Shown here one piece after another: positions 14,342 through 24,085 of a stretch of DNA of 64,000 nucleotides. The notes beneath the pieces were generated by a model. That model saw only the letters and a list, made by a program, of their open reading frames with translations, made no database searches and was not told where the DNA came from. A program made the translations under genes and the position numbers. Positions within the stretch are counted from its first letter, which is position 1. Each line of letters opens with the position of its first letter. The DNA lies in assembly GCA_014138645.1 (NCBI GenBank), contig JACJIB010000001.1, positions 620,001 through 684,000 on the forward strand, given 5' to 3'. Source of the stretch: Methylorubrum thiocyanatum (GTDB taxonomy: Bacteria > Pseudomonadota > Alphaproteobacteria > Rhizobiales > Beijerinckiaceae).

Positions 14342-16753
14342 TCACGCCGCGAGGTCCGGCTCCCTCCGGATCAGCCGGCGGGCCTCCGCGGCGGGAGCCG
14401 GGCGGCCGAACAGGTAGCCCTGAACCTCGCCGCAGCCCTCGGCCCGCAGGTGCGCGAACTGGGCTTCGGTCTCGACGCCTTCGGCCACGGTGACGATGCC
14501 GAGGCTCGCGCCGAGGCCGATCACCGCCCGCACGATCGCCGTCGAGTGCGGATCGTCGCCGAGCCGGTTCACGAAGGAACGGTCGATCTTGATCGTGTCG
14601 AAGGGGAACCGCTGCAGGTAGCTCAGCGAGCAGTAGCCGGTGCCGAAATCGTCCATTGCGATCCGCACGCCGAGTTGACGCAGGGCGTGGAGCGTCGCCA
14701 CATTGGCCTCGCTCGCGGCCAGCAGCACCGATTCCGTGACCTCCAGTTCGAGCCGCTGCGGCGCCAGCCCCGAGAGGGCGAGCGCTTCGCGCACCGTCGC
14801 CACGAGCCCGGGATCGCGAAACTGCACCGGCGAGAGGTTGACCGCGACGCGGATCGGATCGGCCCAGAGGCTGGCCTCGGCGCAGGCCTGCCGTAGGACC
14901 CAGGCGCCGATCGGCACGATCAATCCGGTCTCCTCGGCCAGGGGCACGAAGTCGGACGGGGGAATCGCGCCCTCGACGGAATGCTGCCACCGCAGCAATG
15001 CCTCGAAGCCCAGGATCTCCCGTGAGCGGACGCCGAGGACGGGCTGATAGGCGAGGGTTAGTTCGCCCCGGGCGAAAGCCTCGTGCAGGTCGGTCTCCCT
15101 TCGGCGCCGGGACCGGGCCCAGCTGTCCATCGCCGCCTCGAAGCCATGGGCGACGCTACCGCCCTCCGCCTTGGCCCGATACAGGGCGAGGTCGGCGTTG
15201 CGCAGCAGGATATCGGATTCCGTTCCGTGCTCGGGCAGGCGGGCGAAACCGACGCTTACCCCGATCTGGCACTCCCGGTCGCCGAGCCGGATGGGGCGCG
15301 ACAGCGCCTCGATGATCCGGCCGGCGATGGTGTCCACGGTCGCCGCGTCGGGATTGCGCAGCAGCACGGCGAATTCGTCGCCGCCGAGCCGGGCGACCAG
15401 ATCCTCCCGGCGCAGGCAGGCCGTGATCCGCTCCGCCACCTGCCGGAGCAGCGCATCGCCCGCGGGATGGCCGAGGGTGTCGTTGACGAACTTGAACTTG
15501 TCGAGGTCGAGGCACAGCAGAGCGGCCGCGACGCCGGTGCGGGCGTGCTCGGCGATCGCCTCGGCGAGACGGACGGCGAACAAGGCACGGTTCGGCAGGC
15601 CCGTCAGCGCGTCGTGGTGGGCCATATGGGTGATGCGCGCCTCGGCGCGGCGCTGCTCGGTCACGTCGATGGCCGCCCCGAGCACGGCCGGCCGGCCCTC
15701 GAAGGCGAGGGAGCGCTCGAACAGCGTCACCTCGATCATCGATCCGTCGGCCCTGAGATGGCGGTGCAGGCCTCCGTCGCGGGAGAGGCCGGGGGCGCCG
15801 GCCTCCGACAGGTCGGGCAGGCGCCGGGCCAGGAACGCCTCACGGTCGAACCCGTAATGGGTGATGGCCGCCTCGTTCACCGCGACGAACCGGGCCGTCT
15901 CCCCATCGACGAGCCACATCGGCAGGGGATTGTTCTCGAACAGGAACCGGAACGAGGCCTCCCGCGCCTTGATGTCCCCGATATCGGTCATGGCGACGGC
16001 GATGAGGTCGCCGATCGCCCGCGCTTCGACCTTCAGGTGCAGGACCGTCCCGTCGGAGCGCGGGGAGGCGAGTTCGAAGACCGCCCGATCGGAGCGACCG
16101 AGAATCCCGGCCAGGAGCCCCGTCACGCCGAGCCGCGCCGGGACGAGCGCGCCGAGGCGCTGCCATTGCAGGGTTGCGATCGCCCGCCCGAAGATCTCGG
16201 CGGCGCCCTGATTCGCGGCGACGATCTTGAAGTCGACGACCGCGCCCTCGGCGTCGCGGATGGCGCCGACCGCCATCAGGCCCTGGCCGGTCGCGCCGAA
16301 CATCGCCTGCATCAGCTCGGTGCGGACCGCGTCGCTGTCCACATGGATGAGGAGAAGGGGGGTACCGCCGCCATCGGCGAGGGGAACCCCGACCAGACCC
16401 CAGGTGGTGACGATGCCGTCGGTGATGCGGTCGCAGCGCGCGCTCGCCGGCTCGCCGCTGCGCAGGGCCCTGACGGCGATCTCCTCGACCGGACGGCGGA
16501 TCTCCTCGGGCAGGCCGGCGAGGGGCCGGTCGTGGATCTCGTCCTCGAACCAGTCACGGAATCCCGGGCCGCCCCAGAGGATGCGCTCGGCCCGGCCGTC
16601 CCGGGTGGTGACGAGGGCGCAGCGGTCGGCCAGGCGGCCGAGCCTGCCCAGGACGACGTCGCTGTAGCCGGGCATCGCTCCGGGCCGGGTGCGGCTGCTG
16701 CGCCAGTGCTGGATCAGCGCGGCGGCTTGCGCGCCTGATGTCGGGATGGACAA
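14342..16753 (-). CDS. PAS-GGDEF-EAL cyclic di-GMP signalling protein
   Basis: The 803-residue soluble protein has an N-terminal sensory region, two PAS-like domains (about 135-250 and 270-385), a GGDEF domain with an intact GGDEF at 457-461, and an EAL domain whose EALLRW begins near residue 584 and includes DDFGTGYCSLSYL and AEGVETEAQ. Both catalytic motifs are complete, so it could make or hydrolyse cyclic di-GMP; many such hybrids act mainly as phosphodiesterases. Ligands of the PAS domains are unknown. The start at TTG 16753 is uncertain; ATG 16675 is a second option. Confidence 0.9.
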   Translation of the reverse strand: MSIPTSGAQAAALIQHWRSSRTRPGAMPGYSDVVLGRLGRLADRCALVTTRDGRAERILWGGPGFRDWFEDEIHDRPLAGLPEEIRRPVEEIAVRALRSGEPASARCDRITDGIVTTWGLVGVPLADGGGTPLLLIHVDSDAVRTELMQAMFGATGQGLMAVGAIRDAEGAVVDFKIVAANQGAAEIFGRAIATLQWQRLGALVPARLGVTGLLAGILGRSDRAVFELASPRSDGTVLHLKVEARAIGDLIAVAMTDIGDIKAREASFRFLFENNPLPMWLVDGETARFVAVNEAAITHYGFDREAFLARRLPDLSEAGAPGLSRDGGLHRHLRADGSMIEVTLFERSLAFEGRPAVLGAAIDVTEQRRAEARITHMAHHDALTGLPNRALFAVRLAEAIAEHARTGVAAALLCLDLDKFKFVNDTLGHPAGDALLRQVAERITACLRREDLVARLGGDEFAVLLRNPDAATVDTIAGRIIEALSRPIRLGDRECQIGVSVGFARLPEHGTESDILLRNADLALYRAKAEGGSVAHGFEAAMDSWARSRRRRETDLHEAFARGELTLAYQPVLGVRSREILGFEALLRWQHSVEGAIPPSDFVPLAEETGLIVPIGAWVLRQACAEASLWADPIRVAVNLSPVQFRDPGLVATVREALALSGLAPQRLELEVTESVLLAASEANVATLHALRQLGVRIAMDDFGTGYCSLSYLQRFPFDTIKIDRSFVNRLGDDPHSTAIVRAVIGLGASLGIVTVAEGVETEAQFAHLRAEGCGEVQGYLFGRPAPAAEARRLIRREPDLAA

Positions 16754-16898
16754 GCGAAGGCCGTGCTCCGGGAAGACCGAGGCACGGCATAAGTGGCGTT
16801 CGTTGAAGGGAAGTATATGAGCCGGCTATTCGGGCCGGATCGAAGACGCGTCCCGCTCCCGGTCAGTAGAAACCGGCCGGTCGCGGGATCTGTCGGGC

Positions 16899-18587
16899 TT
16901 ATTGTTCCAGCAGGCGCCGGGCGATCACCTGCGCCTGGATCTCGGCGGCACCCTCGAAGATCGAGAGGATGCGCGCGTCGCACAGCACGCGGCTGATCGG
17001 ATATTCCAGCGCGAAGCCGTTGCCGCCGTGGATCTGCAGGGCGTTGTCGGCGGCTGCCCAGGCGACGCGGGCGCCCAGCAGCTTGGCCATGCCGGCCTCG
17101 AGATCGCAGCGCTTGCCCTCGTCCTTCTCGCGGGCGGAGAAGTAGGTGAGCTGGCGGGCGATGTTGATCTCCACCGCCATCATCGCGAGCTTGTCGGCGA
17201 CGCGGGGGAACTCCACCAGCGCCTTGCCGAACTGCACCCGCTCCTCGGCGTAGCGCAGGCCGATATCGAGCGCCGACTGGGCCACGCCGATGGCGCGCGC
17301 CGCCGTCTGGATGCGGGCCGACTCGAAGGTCTGCATGAGCTGGGCGAAGCCCTTGCCCTCGATCTCGCCGAGCAGGTTGCCGGCGGGCACTTCGAACCCC
17401 TCGAAGGAGAGTTCGTACTCCTTCATGCCGCGATAGCCGAGCACCTCGATCTCGCCGCCGGACAGGCCCTCCACCGGGAAGGGGTTCTCATCGTCGCCGC
17501 GGGGCTTCTCGGCGATCAGCATGGAGAGGCCGCGATGGCCCTTCTCCTCCGGCTTGGTGCGCACGAGCACGGTCATGATGTCGGCGCGCACGGGGTGGGT
17601 GATCCAGGTCTTGTTGCCCGTGATCTTCCAGACGTCGCCCTCCTTCACCGCCTTGGTGCGGAGCGAGGCGAGGTCGGAGCCGGTGTTCGGCTCGGTGAAG
17701 ACGGCGGTCGGCAGGATGTCGCCGGAGGCGATGCGCGGCAGGAAGCGCTGCTTCTGCTCCTCGGTGCCGCCGCACAGGATCAGTTCGGCGGCGATCTCCG
17801 AGCGGGTGCCGAGCGAGCCGACGCCGATATAGGCGCGCGACAGCTCCTCCGAGACCACGCACATCGCGGCCTTGGGCATGCCCATGCCGCCGTATTCCTC
17901 GGGGATGGTGAGGCCGAACACGCCGAGTTCGGCCATCTTCTCGACGATCGACATCGGGATGTAGGCGTTCTCGAGGTGCCACTCGTGGGCTTGCTCCACC
18001 ACCTCGGCCTTGCCGAAGCGGCGCATCTCGGTGCGGATCGCCTCCATGTCCTCGTCGAGGCCCGAGACGCCGATGGTGGCCGCACCCGAGGTCGCGGCCT
18101 CGCGGATCTTGGCCACCAGCGCCGCGCGGTTGGCCGGGGTGTTGCCCTCGGCGATCGCCGCGTCGATGGCCGGCGTGCGCAGGGAGGCGAGTTCCGCCGC
18201 GGTGAAGCCGAGCGCGGTCGGGCGTACGATCTCGCCCTGGCTCATCGGGATGCCGCCGAACATCTGGTCGAGATATTCGCCGACGCCGATCTTCACGAGC
18301 AGCGCCTCGGTCTCGCCGAACGTGCCCTCGCCCTGCAGCCGCTCGGCGTAGTCGGCGAGTTCGCGCACCGCCTCGCCGTAGGTGGCGAGCCAGGACAGGC
18401 CGTGGGCGGCGTGCTGCTCACGCTCCAGCGCACCCGCGTCGAGCTTGCCCTCAGACCCCGTCACCCGCGCCTTCACGCGGGCGGTCGCCTCGGCGACGAG
18501 AGCCTTGGCGCCCGCGGCGGCGTCCTTGGCCAGGGCGACGAAATCGGTCGGATCGTTGGCGGGCTGGACGGCGGGGGATGCGGCCAT
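16899..18587 (-). CDS. mcd: Methylsuccinyl-CoA dehydrogenase (acyl-CoA dehydrogenase family)
   Basis: The 562-residue product is an FAD-dependent acyl-CoA dehydrogenase with a catalytic-base glutamate in SIFEGAAEIQ and flavin-contact motifs (FTEPNTGSDLASLRT, ITGNKTWITHP). It carries about 180 extra N-terminal residues compared with ordinary short-chain enzymes, including LSWLATYGEAVRELADYAERL, as in methylsuccinyl-CoA dehydrogenases. That enzyme oxidises (2S)-methylsuccinyl-CoA to mesaconyl-CoA in the ethylmalonyl-CoA pathway, which regenerates glyoxylate during growth on C1 and C2 compounds. The assignment rests on length and N-terminal similarity, not on a database search. The ATG at 18587 gives a normal N terminus. 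Confidence 0.8.
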   Translation of the reverse strand: MAASPAVQPANDPTDFVALAKDAAAGAKALVAEATARVKARVTGSEGKLDAGALEREQHAAHGLSWLATYGEAVRELADYAERLQGEGTFGETEALLVKIGVGEYLDQMFGGIPMSQGEIVRPTALGFTAAELASLRTPAIDAAIAEGNTPANRAALVAKIREAATSGAATIGVSGLDEDMEAIRTEMRRFGKAEVVEQAHEWHLENAYIPMSIVEKMAELGVFGLTIPEEYGGMGMPKAAMCVVSEELSRAYIGVGSLGTRSEIAAELILCGGTEEQKQRFLPRIASGDILPTAVFTEPNTGSDLASLRTKAVKEGDVWKITGNKTWITHPVRADIMTVLVRTKPEEKGHRGLSMLIAEKPRGDDENPFPVEGLSGGEIEVLGYRGMKEYELSFEGFEVPAGNLLGEIEGKGFAQLMQTFESARIQTAARAIGVAQSALDIGLRYAEERVQFGKALVEFPRVADKLAMMAVEINIARQLTYFSAREKDEGKRCDLEAGMAKLLGARVAWAAADNALQIHGGNGFALEYPISRVLCDARILSIFEGAAEIQAQVIARRLLEQ

Positions 18588-18758
18588 GTGGGACTCTCTT
18601 CTCAATGCGCTCGGAGCCGAATCGGAGGCCGGTTCGGCGAGAACGAGCGCGGTTCTCAGGAAAGCGGTCTGTTGGTTTCTTTATAGGCAGGATCGCCGGC
18701 ACAATAGTGGTTTCTCATCGCCGCATCCCCCGTCTTTAGGCTGAATTCATCATACGGT

Positions 18759-19649
18759 TCACCGTCTTGCACCTGTCTGAGGTCCGCTCGCGAGGCCGAC
18801 GCCGGCCGCGGCCACCGCCATGCCGGCGATCTGCACCGGGGTCAGGGTTTCGCCGAACATGAGGTAGGCGATCACTGCCGAGACGGGCGGCACGAGGAAG
18901 AGCAGCGAGGCGACGCCGGCCACCGCGCCGCGCCGGATCAGCGCCAGCAGCAGCAGGATGCCGCCGACCGAGTTGACGAGGACCGACCACGCCATGCCGA
19001 GGCCGAGCGGCAGGCTCAGGGTCAGATGCGTCTCGCCCGCGACGAGCGCGAGCGGAATCGCGAAGGCGGTGCCGCCGACGAATTGCAGGCAGGCATTGGC
19101 GACGAGATCGGCGCCGGCCCCCCGTCGCTTCTGCCACAGCGTGCCGGCGGTCATCGCCAGCATGGCGGCGAGCGAGACGGCGAGCGCGTCCGGCGGGATG
19201 CCGGCGCCATCGACCGCCCCGAGCTTCGGCCCGAGCACCAGCCCCGCCCCAAGGAAGCCGAGCCCGATCCCGGCCCAGCGCCGCGGCGTGACCCGCTCCC
19301 CGAGCAGCGGCTGCGAGACCGCCGCCGTCAGCAGCGGCTGGAGGCTGCCGACCAGCGCGGCGATGCCCGAGGGCAGGCCCCGATGTACCGACCAGAACAC
19401 CCCGGCCACGTAGATGCCCTGCATCAGCACGCCCGCGACCATGCCGTCGCCCCAACCCGCGGCGCTTCGCGGCCAGCGGGCGCGCAAGACCAGCGCGAGA
19501 CCCGCCAGGACGAGCGCCACCAGGGCGAGACGAACCGCGACGAAGGCCAGCGGTTCGGCATAGGGGGCGACGTAGCGCGCGGCGGCAAAGCCGCTCGCCC
19601 AGATCAGCACGAAGGCGGCGGGGATGAGGCTCGAGAGAAAGCGCGACAT
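18759..19649 (-). CDS. EamA/DMT-family transporter
   Basis: The 296-residue product has about ten hydrophobic helices in two related halves (FVLIWASGFAAARYVAPYAEP begins the first EamA repeat; GIPPDALAVSLAAMLAMTAG the second), the layout of drug/metabolite exporters in the inner membrane. The exported substrate cannot be told from sequence. ATG 19649 was chosen because it starts directly before the first helix. The gene diverges from the YihY-like gene after a gap of only about 30 bases. Confidence 0.88.
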   Translation of the reverse strand: MSRFLSSLIPAAFVLIWASGFAAARYVAPYAEPLAFVAVRLALVALVLAGLALVLRARWPRSAAGWGDGMVAGVLMQGIYVAGVFWSVHRGLPSGIAALVGSLQPLLTAAVSQPLLGERVTPRRWAGIGLGFLGAGLVLGPKLGAVDGAGIPPDALAVSLAAMLAMTAGTLWQKRRGAGADLVANACLQFVGGTAFAIPLALVAGETHLTLSLPLGLGMAWSVLVNSVGGILLLLALIRRGAVAGVASLLFLVPPVSAVIAYLMFGETLTPVQIAGMAVAAAGVGLASGPQTGARR

Positions 19650-19681
19650 GGCGTCCGGCAGGCAGCACGCCACCGACCCTG

Positions 19682-20701
19682 TTGCAATCGGAGAAACCTG
19701 AGGGCGGCCATGCTCCGCCCGCACCCGAGATTGACGTGCCGCATGCGATGGCCCGTATGGAGCGGCCCGCCTCGACTCAGCCGCAGAAGCCGCAGCGACC
19801 CTTGAGCCGCCTCAGAAAGATCCTCGACGTGATGGGGCTGGCCGCGCAGCGCTTCGTCGCCCATGACGGCTGGGCGATCGCCAGCCACATCGCGCTGTCG
19901 ATGCTGACCTCGCTGTTCCCGTTCCTGATCCTGCTCGCGGCGCTCGCCGGCCTGATCGGCACCAAGTCGCTCGCGGACGAGGCCGGTACGCTGATCTTCG
20001 ACGCCGTGCCGCGGGAGGTGGCCAAGCCCATCGTCGGCGAAGTGCATCGCCTGCTCACCGAGCAGCGCGGCGGTGTCCTGACGCTGGGCGCCCTGCTCGC
20101 GCTCTACTTCTCCTCCTCGGGCGTCGAATCGCTGCGGGTCGGGCTCAACCGCGCCTACGGCATCCGCGAGATGCGGCCCTGGTGGCTCACCCGGCTCGAA
20201 TCGATCGGCTACGTCGTCTGCGGCGCCTTCGCGATGTTGGCCTTCGCGCTCCTCGTCGTGCTCGGGCCGCTGATCTGGCGCCAGCTCGTCTTCGTGGCAC
20301 CGGGGCTGGAGCCGCTGGCCCTCACCGTCGCCATCGGGCGCATCGGCGTCACCGCCTTCCTGATCGCGCTGGTGCTGGTGATCGCCCACAAATTCGTGGC
20401 CGCCGGGCGGCGCCCGGTCCTGTCGGTGCTTCCGGGCATCGCCGTGACGCTCGGCCTGTGGTTCCTCGCCGGCCTCGGCTTCGGCTACTATCTCGACCGG
20501 TTCTCGAACGCCTACGCCTCGACCTATGGCGGTCTCGCGACCGCGATGATCTTCCTCGTGTTCCTCTACTGGCTCGCGGCGATGTTCCTGTTCGGCGGCG
20601 AGGTGAACGGCACCGTCATCGCGGCGCGGCGCCAGCGGCTTCAGGCGCGGATGCGGGCGCGTCAGGCGGAGGCGGCGCGGGCGGCGAATCCGCTGCCATG
20701 A
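19682..20701 (+). CDS. YihY/BrkB-family inner-membrane protein
   Basis: The protein of about 330 residues has six predicted transmembrane helices, the family motif GWAIASHIALSMLTSLFPFLIL near the N terminus and FLVFLYWLAAMFLFGGEVN near the C terminus. The family was once called ribonuclease BN in error, and its function is still unclear. The start is uncertain: TTG 19682 gives the frame shown, GTG 19736 and ATG 19748 are later options. The last 86 bases, coding for an arginine/alanine-rich tail, overlap the 3' end of the converging AlgX-like gene. Confidence 0.85.
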   Translation: MQSEKPEGGHAPPAPEIDVPHAMARMERPASTQPQKPQRPLSRLRKILDVMGLAAQRFVAHDGWAIASHIALSMLTSLFPFLILLAALAGLIGTKSLADEAGTLIFDAVPREVAKPIVGEVHRLLTEQRGGVLTLGALLALYFSSSGVESLRVGLNRAYGIREMRPWWLTRLESIGYVVCGAFAMLAFALLVVLGPLIWRQLVFVAPGLEPLALTVAIGRIGVTAFLIALVLVIAHKFVAAGRRPVLSVLPGIAVTLGLWFLAGLGFGYYLDRFSNAYASTYGGLATAMIFLVFLYWLAAMFLFGGEVNGTVIAARRQRLQARMRARQAEAARAANPLP

Positions 20702-21665
20702 TGTTTTCCGCGATCTCGCCCATCAGCTTGCGCTCGCGGGCGAGTTCCGCGAGCCGCTCAATCCGGATGCCGTGCGGCGGCAGGTCGATCACGAAGCGCT
20801 CGGCCATCTCGCCGAGGACGAAATCGGGCCGGACCGCTTCGAGATAGCGCCAGTCGATTCCCGTCGACCACAGGAAATGCACCTCGCGGAACGTGTCGGC
20901 GAAGAGCGCGGTGAGCGTCGCGATCGGGCTGTGCGGGGTGTGCTGCGCGTAGGAATCGCCGAAGATCACGAGGCAGCGCGGATCGGCGCGGGGATCGTCG
21001 TTGCGGAACACCGCGTGCGTGCCGAGATGGGCGTCGCCGCCGCGCCCGAGTGCCTCCATCTGCAACAGCAGATCGTTGGCGTGGATGCGCCGGGCCGCGC
21101 TCGCGAACGCGCTGCCCTCCGCCACCTCCGTGCGGTGGGGCGCGAACTTGCGGCCGAGATCCCCCGAGAAGGGAAGGGCGGTGTGCGCGCGTCTGGGCTC
21201 GATGTCGTCGCGCGGGGGCACGCCCATCCGCGACAGGATCGTGCGGTAGGCCAGCACACAGCCGTGATGGGTCCAGTGGGTGTCGGTGCGCAGATAGAGC
21301 GGCGGGCCGTCCCTTGCGGCCCGGAACGCCCCCGCGAGATCGACCCAGGCGCGGGCGCCCGGCGAGGCCGTGAGCCAGCGGGCGAGCCGCAGGGCCGGGG
21401 CGCGGGTGGGATCGAAGACGAGCCCCTCGGCCCGTTCGGGATAGACGGTGAGCTTTTCCGGGGCGAGGGCGTGGAGGTAGGTCGCGCCGAGCCGGGCGCA
21501 GCGCCGAACGCGACTCTCGATCATCCGCCGCCAGCGCCAGAGCGCGACCCGGGAGACGCCCGGCCGGCCGTACTGCTCCAGCACCCAGTTGTTGCCGCGG
21601 ATCAGGAACAGCCAGCCGTCCCGGCCCTCGTACACGTCGGCGGCCGGGTCGGGGGCGGAGGTCAT
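20616..21665 (-). CDS. AlgX/AlgJ-like SGNH-fold polysaccharide acetylation protein
   Basis: The 349-residue product carries the signature of AlgX/AlgJ-type proteins: EGRDGWLFLIRGNN at 13-26, LRTDTHWTHHG around 125 (Asp-x-His acid site), and VIFGDSYAQH around 230 (nucleophile Ser). Relatives transfer acetyl groups onto alginate or other exopolysaccharides. No signal peptide is visible, which is odd for a family usually exported; the N terminus may be incorrectly started or the protein may act in the cytosol. The proline/alanine-rich C-terminal tail overlaps the YihY gene by 86 bases on the other strand. Confidence 0.75.
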   Translation of the reverse strand: MTSAPDPAADVYEGRDGWLFLIRGNNWVLEQYGRPGVSRVALWRWRRMIESRVRRCARLGATYLHALAPEKLTVYPERAEGLVFDPTRAPALRLARWLTASPGARAWVDLAGAFRAARDGPPLYLRTDTHWTHHGCVLAYRTILSRMGVPPRDDIEPRRAHTALPFSGDLGRKFAPHRTEVAEGSAFASAARRIHANDLLLQMEALGRGGDAHLGTHAVFRNDDPRADPRCLVIFGDSYAQHTPHSPIATLTALFADTFREVHFLWSTGIDWRYLEAVRPDFVLGEMAERFVIDLPPHGIRIERLAELARERKLMGEIAENIMAADSPPAPPPPDAPASAPEAAGAAPR

Positions 21666-21701
21666 CCGCCGGTTCTAGCGGGTGGTCGGACACCCGGCCA
21701 G

Positions 21702-21729
21702 AAAAACTCTCTCCCGCTTCACGGGAGAG
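21702..21729 (-). terminator. Rho-independent terminator of the cysHDN operon
   Basis: On the minus strand CTCTCCCG (21729-21722) pairs with CGGGAGAG (21716-21709) across a 5-base loop, followed closely by a run of T (21706-21702). It lies 14 bases after the cysN stop codon and is the clearest terminator in the window together with that of ssb. Confidence 0.85.
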
Positions 21730-21743
21730 GGGCAGAGATAAGG

Positions 21744-23156
21744 TCAGCCGCCGAACAGCCGCTTGATGCCGGCGAGCAGACCGCCGCTGCGGGCGGCTTC
21801 CTGCGGCTTCGACTCGGACGCGGCCGGCGCCGGGGCGGAGGCCTTGGTCGCCGCAACGACGGTCTGGACCAGGCCGAGGGCGGCCGTGTCCGTGGTCTCG
21901 CGGTCGATCAGGATCAGGCTGCCGGTGTCGCGGTTCTCGACATACGGGTCGACTGCGATCTGACGGTCGAGGGTCAGGGTCACGTCGCCGATGTCGTTGA
22001 CCGCGAGCTTGTCGGCCGGGCCGGCCTGTCCGGTCTCGGGATCGATCCGGCGGTGGACCGCCTTGACCACGGCGTTGACCGTCTGCGTGCCGACCTTCGC
22101 CCATAGGCTGGCACCCGGCGCGAGATCGGTCTCGGCCGCCCAGAACAGGCGCACGTCGAGGCTGTCGGTCAGCGTCAGCGGGGCGTCCGAGGTCGCGATC
22201 ACCGCGCCGCGGGAGGCATCGACCTCGTCGGCGAGCACCAGCGTCACCGACTGGCCCTCGCTCGCCCGCTCCAGATCGCCGTCGGCGGTGAAGATCCGGG
22301 CGACCGTCGAGGTCTTTCCCGAAGGCGCGACGGTGACGGCATCGCCCGGCGCAACCGAGCCCGAGGCGATCAGCCCCGAAAACCCGCGGAAATCCGAATT
22401 CGGACGGTTCACCCACTGCACCGGCATGCGGAAGGCGGCGGCGCGCTCCTCCGACTTCACTGGCACCTCTTCGAGATAGCGCAGCAGTGGAACGCCATCG
22501 TACCACGTCGCGGCGGTGCCCGGCAGCACGACGTTGTCGCCGTTCTTGGCCGAGAGCGGGATCGCCCGCACCTCGGAAAAGTTCAGCGGCGCGGCGAAGG
22601 CCTGGAAGCCGGAGAGGATCGCGTCGAACTTGTCCTGCGACCAGCCGACGAGGTCCATCTTGTTGATGGCGAGCGCGACCCGGTGGATGCCGAGCAGCGA
22701 GACCAGCAGCGCGTGGCGGCGGGTCTGGCGGGTGAGGCCGTGGCGGGCATCGACCAGGATCACGGCGACGTCGGCGGTCGAGGCGCCGGTGGCCATGTTG
22801 CGGGTGTACTGCTCGTGGCCGGGGGTGTCGGCGACGATGAAGGAGCGCCGGTCGGTCGAGAAGAAGCGGTAGGCCACATCGATGGTGATGCCCTGCTCGC
22901 GCTCGGCCTGGAGGCCGTCCACCAGCAGCGCGAGATCGACCTCGGCGCCCTGCGTGCCGTGCTTGCGCGAATCGCGCTGCAGTGCCGTCACCTGATCGTC
23001 GAAGATCTGCTTGGTGTCGTGCAGGAGCCGCCCGATCAGGGTGGACTTGCCGTCATCGACCGAGCCGCAGGTGATGAAGCGCAGGACTTCCTTGGACTGG
23101 TGCGTGCGCAGGAAGGCGTCGTAGCCGAACGCTTCCGGAGACTGATGGATCGTCAT
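21744..23156 (-). CDS. cysN: Sulfate adenylyltransferase subunit 1 (GTPase)
   Basis: The 470-residue product is the GTPase subunit that drives ATP sulfurylase, forming APS from sulfate and ATP. The P-loop GSVDDGKST is at 31-39, followed by DTPGHEQYTRNM (G3) and NKMD (G4), then two EF-Tu-like barrels. No APS kinase (CysC) domain follows; the C terminus ends in a short Ala/Pro/Ser linker and SGGLLAGIKRLFGG. With an APS-type reductase next door, PAPS formation may not be needed here. Its ATG shares one base with the cysD stop (TGATG), which implies translational coupling. Confidence 0.95.
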   Translation of the reverse strand: MTIHQSPEAFGYDAFLRTHQSKEVLRFITCGSVDDGKSTLIGRLLHDTKQIFDDQVTALQRDSRKHGTQGAEVDLALLVDGLQAEREQGITIDVAYRFFSTDRRSFIVADTPGHEQYTRNMATGASTADVAVILVDARHGLTRQTRRHALLVSLLGIHRVALAINKMDLVGWSQDKFDAILSGFQAFAAPLNFSEVRAIPLSAKNGDNVVLPGTAATWYDGVPLLRYLEEVPVKSEERAAAFRMPVQWVNRPNSDFRGFSGLIASGSVAPGDAVTVAPSGKTSTVARIFTADGDLERASEGQSVTLVLADEVDASRGAVIATSDAPLTLTDSLDVRLFWAAETDLAPGASLWAKVGTQTVNAVVKAVHRRIDPETGQAGPADKLAVNDIGDVTLTLDRQIAVDPYVENRDTGSLILIDRETTDTAALGLVQTVVAATKASAPAPAASESKPQEAARSGGLLAGIKRLFGG

Positions 23157-24085
23157 CAGAAATAGCCCTCCTGCTTCTTGCGCTCCATGGCGCCGGCGCC
23201 GTCCTTGTCGATGACCCGGCCCTGGCGCTCGGACGTGCGGGCGGCGAGCGTCTCGCCGATGATCTCGGGCAGCGTCGCGGCCGGGCTCTCGACCGCGCCG
23301 GTCAGCGGGTAGCAGCCGAGCGTGCGGAACCGGACCTGCCGCTGCTGCGGGGTCTCGCCCGGCTCCAGGGGAAAGCGGTCGTCATCGACCATGATGAGCT
23401 GGCCGTCGCGCTCGACCACCGGACGCTCGGCGGCGAAGTAGAGCGGGACGATCGGAATGTTTTCCTGCTCGATATAGAGCCAGATATCGAGTTCGGTCCA
23501 GTTCGAGAGCGGGAACACGCGGAAGGACTCGCCGCGCCGCTTCTTGAAATTATAGAGGTGCCACGGCTCGGCGCGCTGGCGCTTCGGATCCCAGCGGTGC
23601 TGCGCGTTGCGCAAGCTGACGATGCGCTCCTTGGCGCGAGAGGCCTCCTCGTCGCGGCGGGCGCCGCCGAAGGCCACGTCGTACTTGTACTTGTCGAGGG
23701 CCTGACGCAGGGCCTGGGTCTTCATCACGTCGGTATGCACTTCGGAGCCGTGGCTCACCGGGCCGATGCCCTTGGCGAGCCCGTCCTGATTCGTGTGCAC
23801 GATGAGTTCGAGGCCGAGTTCCTTCGCGCGCCGGTCGCGGAAGGCGATCATCTCGCGGAACTTCCAGGTCGTGTCGATGTGCAGCAGGGGGAACGGCAGG
23901 CGCCCGGGCGCGAAGGCCTTCAGCGCCAGATGCAGCAGGACGGACGAGTCCTTGCCGATCGAGTAGAGCATCACCGGGTTCTCGGCCTCGGCGACCGCCT
24001 CGCGGAAGATGTGGATGCTCTCGGCCTCCAGACGCTGGAGATGCGTCAGGCGGGTGCGCGCGGGCGCGGCGACGGCGGCGCTCAT
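23156..24085 (-). CDS. cysD: Sulfate adenylyltransferase subunit 2
   Basis: The 309-residue product is the catalytic subunit of ATP sulfurylase, with the PP-loop [18 protein letters not shown] at about 42-59 and the [17 protein letters not shown] segment conserved in CysD. It forms a complex with CysN and makes APS from sulfate and ATP. The start overlaps the cysH stop (TGATG at 24083-24087) and its own stop overlaps the cysN start, so the three genes form one translationally coupled operon. Confidence 0.96.
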   Translation of the reverse strand: MSAAVAAPARTRLTHLQRLEAESIHIFREAVAEAENPVMLYSIGKDSSVLLHLALKAFAPGRLPFPLLHIDTTWKFREMIAFRDRRAKELGLELIVHTNQDGLAKGIGPVSHGSEVHTDVMKTQALRQALDKYKYDVAFGGARRDEEASRAKERIVSLRNAQHRWDPKRQRAEPWHLYNFKKRRGESFRVFPLSNWTELDIWLYIEQENIPIVPLYFAAERPVVERDGQLIMVDDDRFPLEPGETPQQRQVRFRTLGCYPLTGAVESPAATLPEIIGETLAARTSERQGRVIDKDGAGAMERKKQEGYF

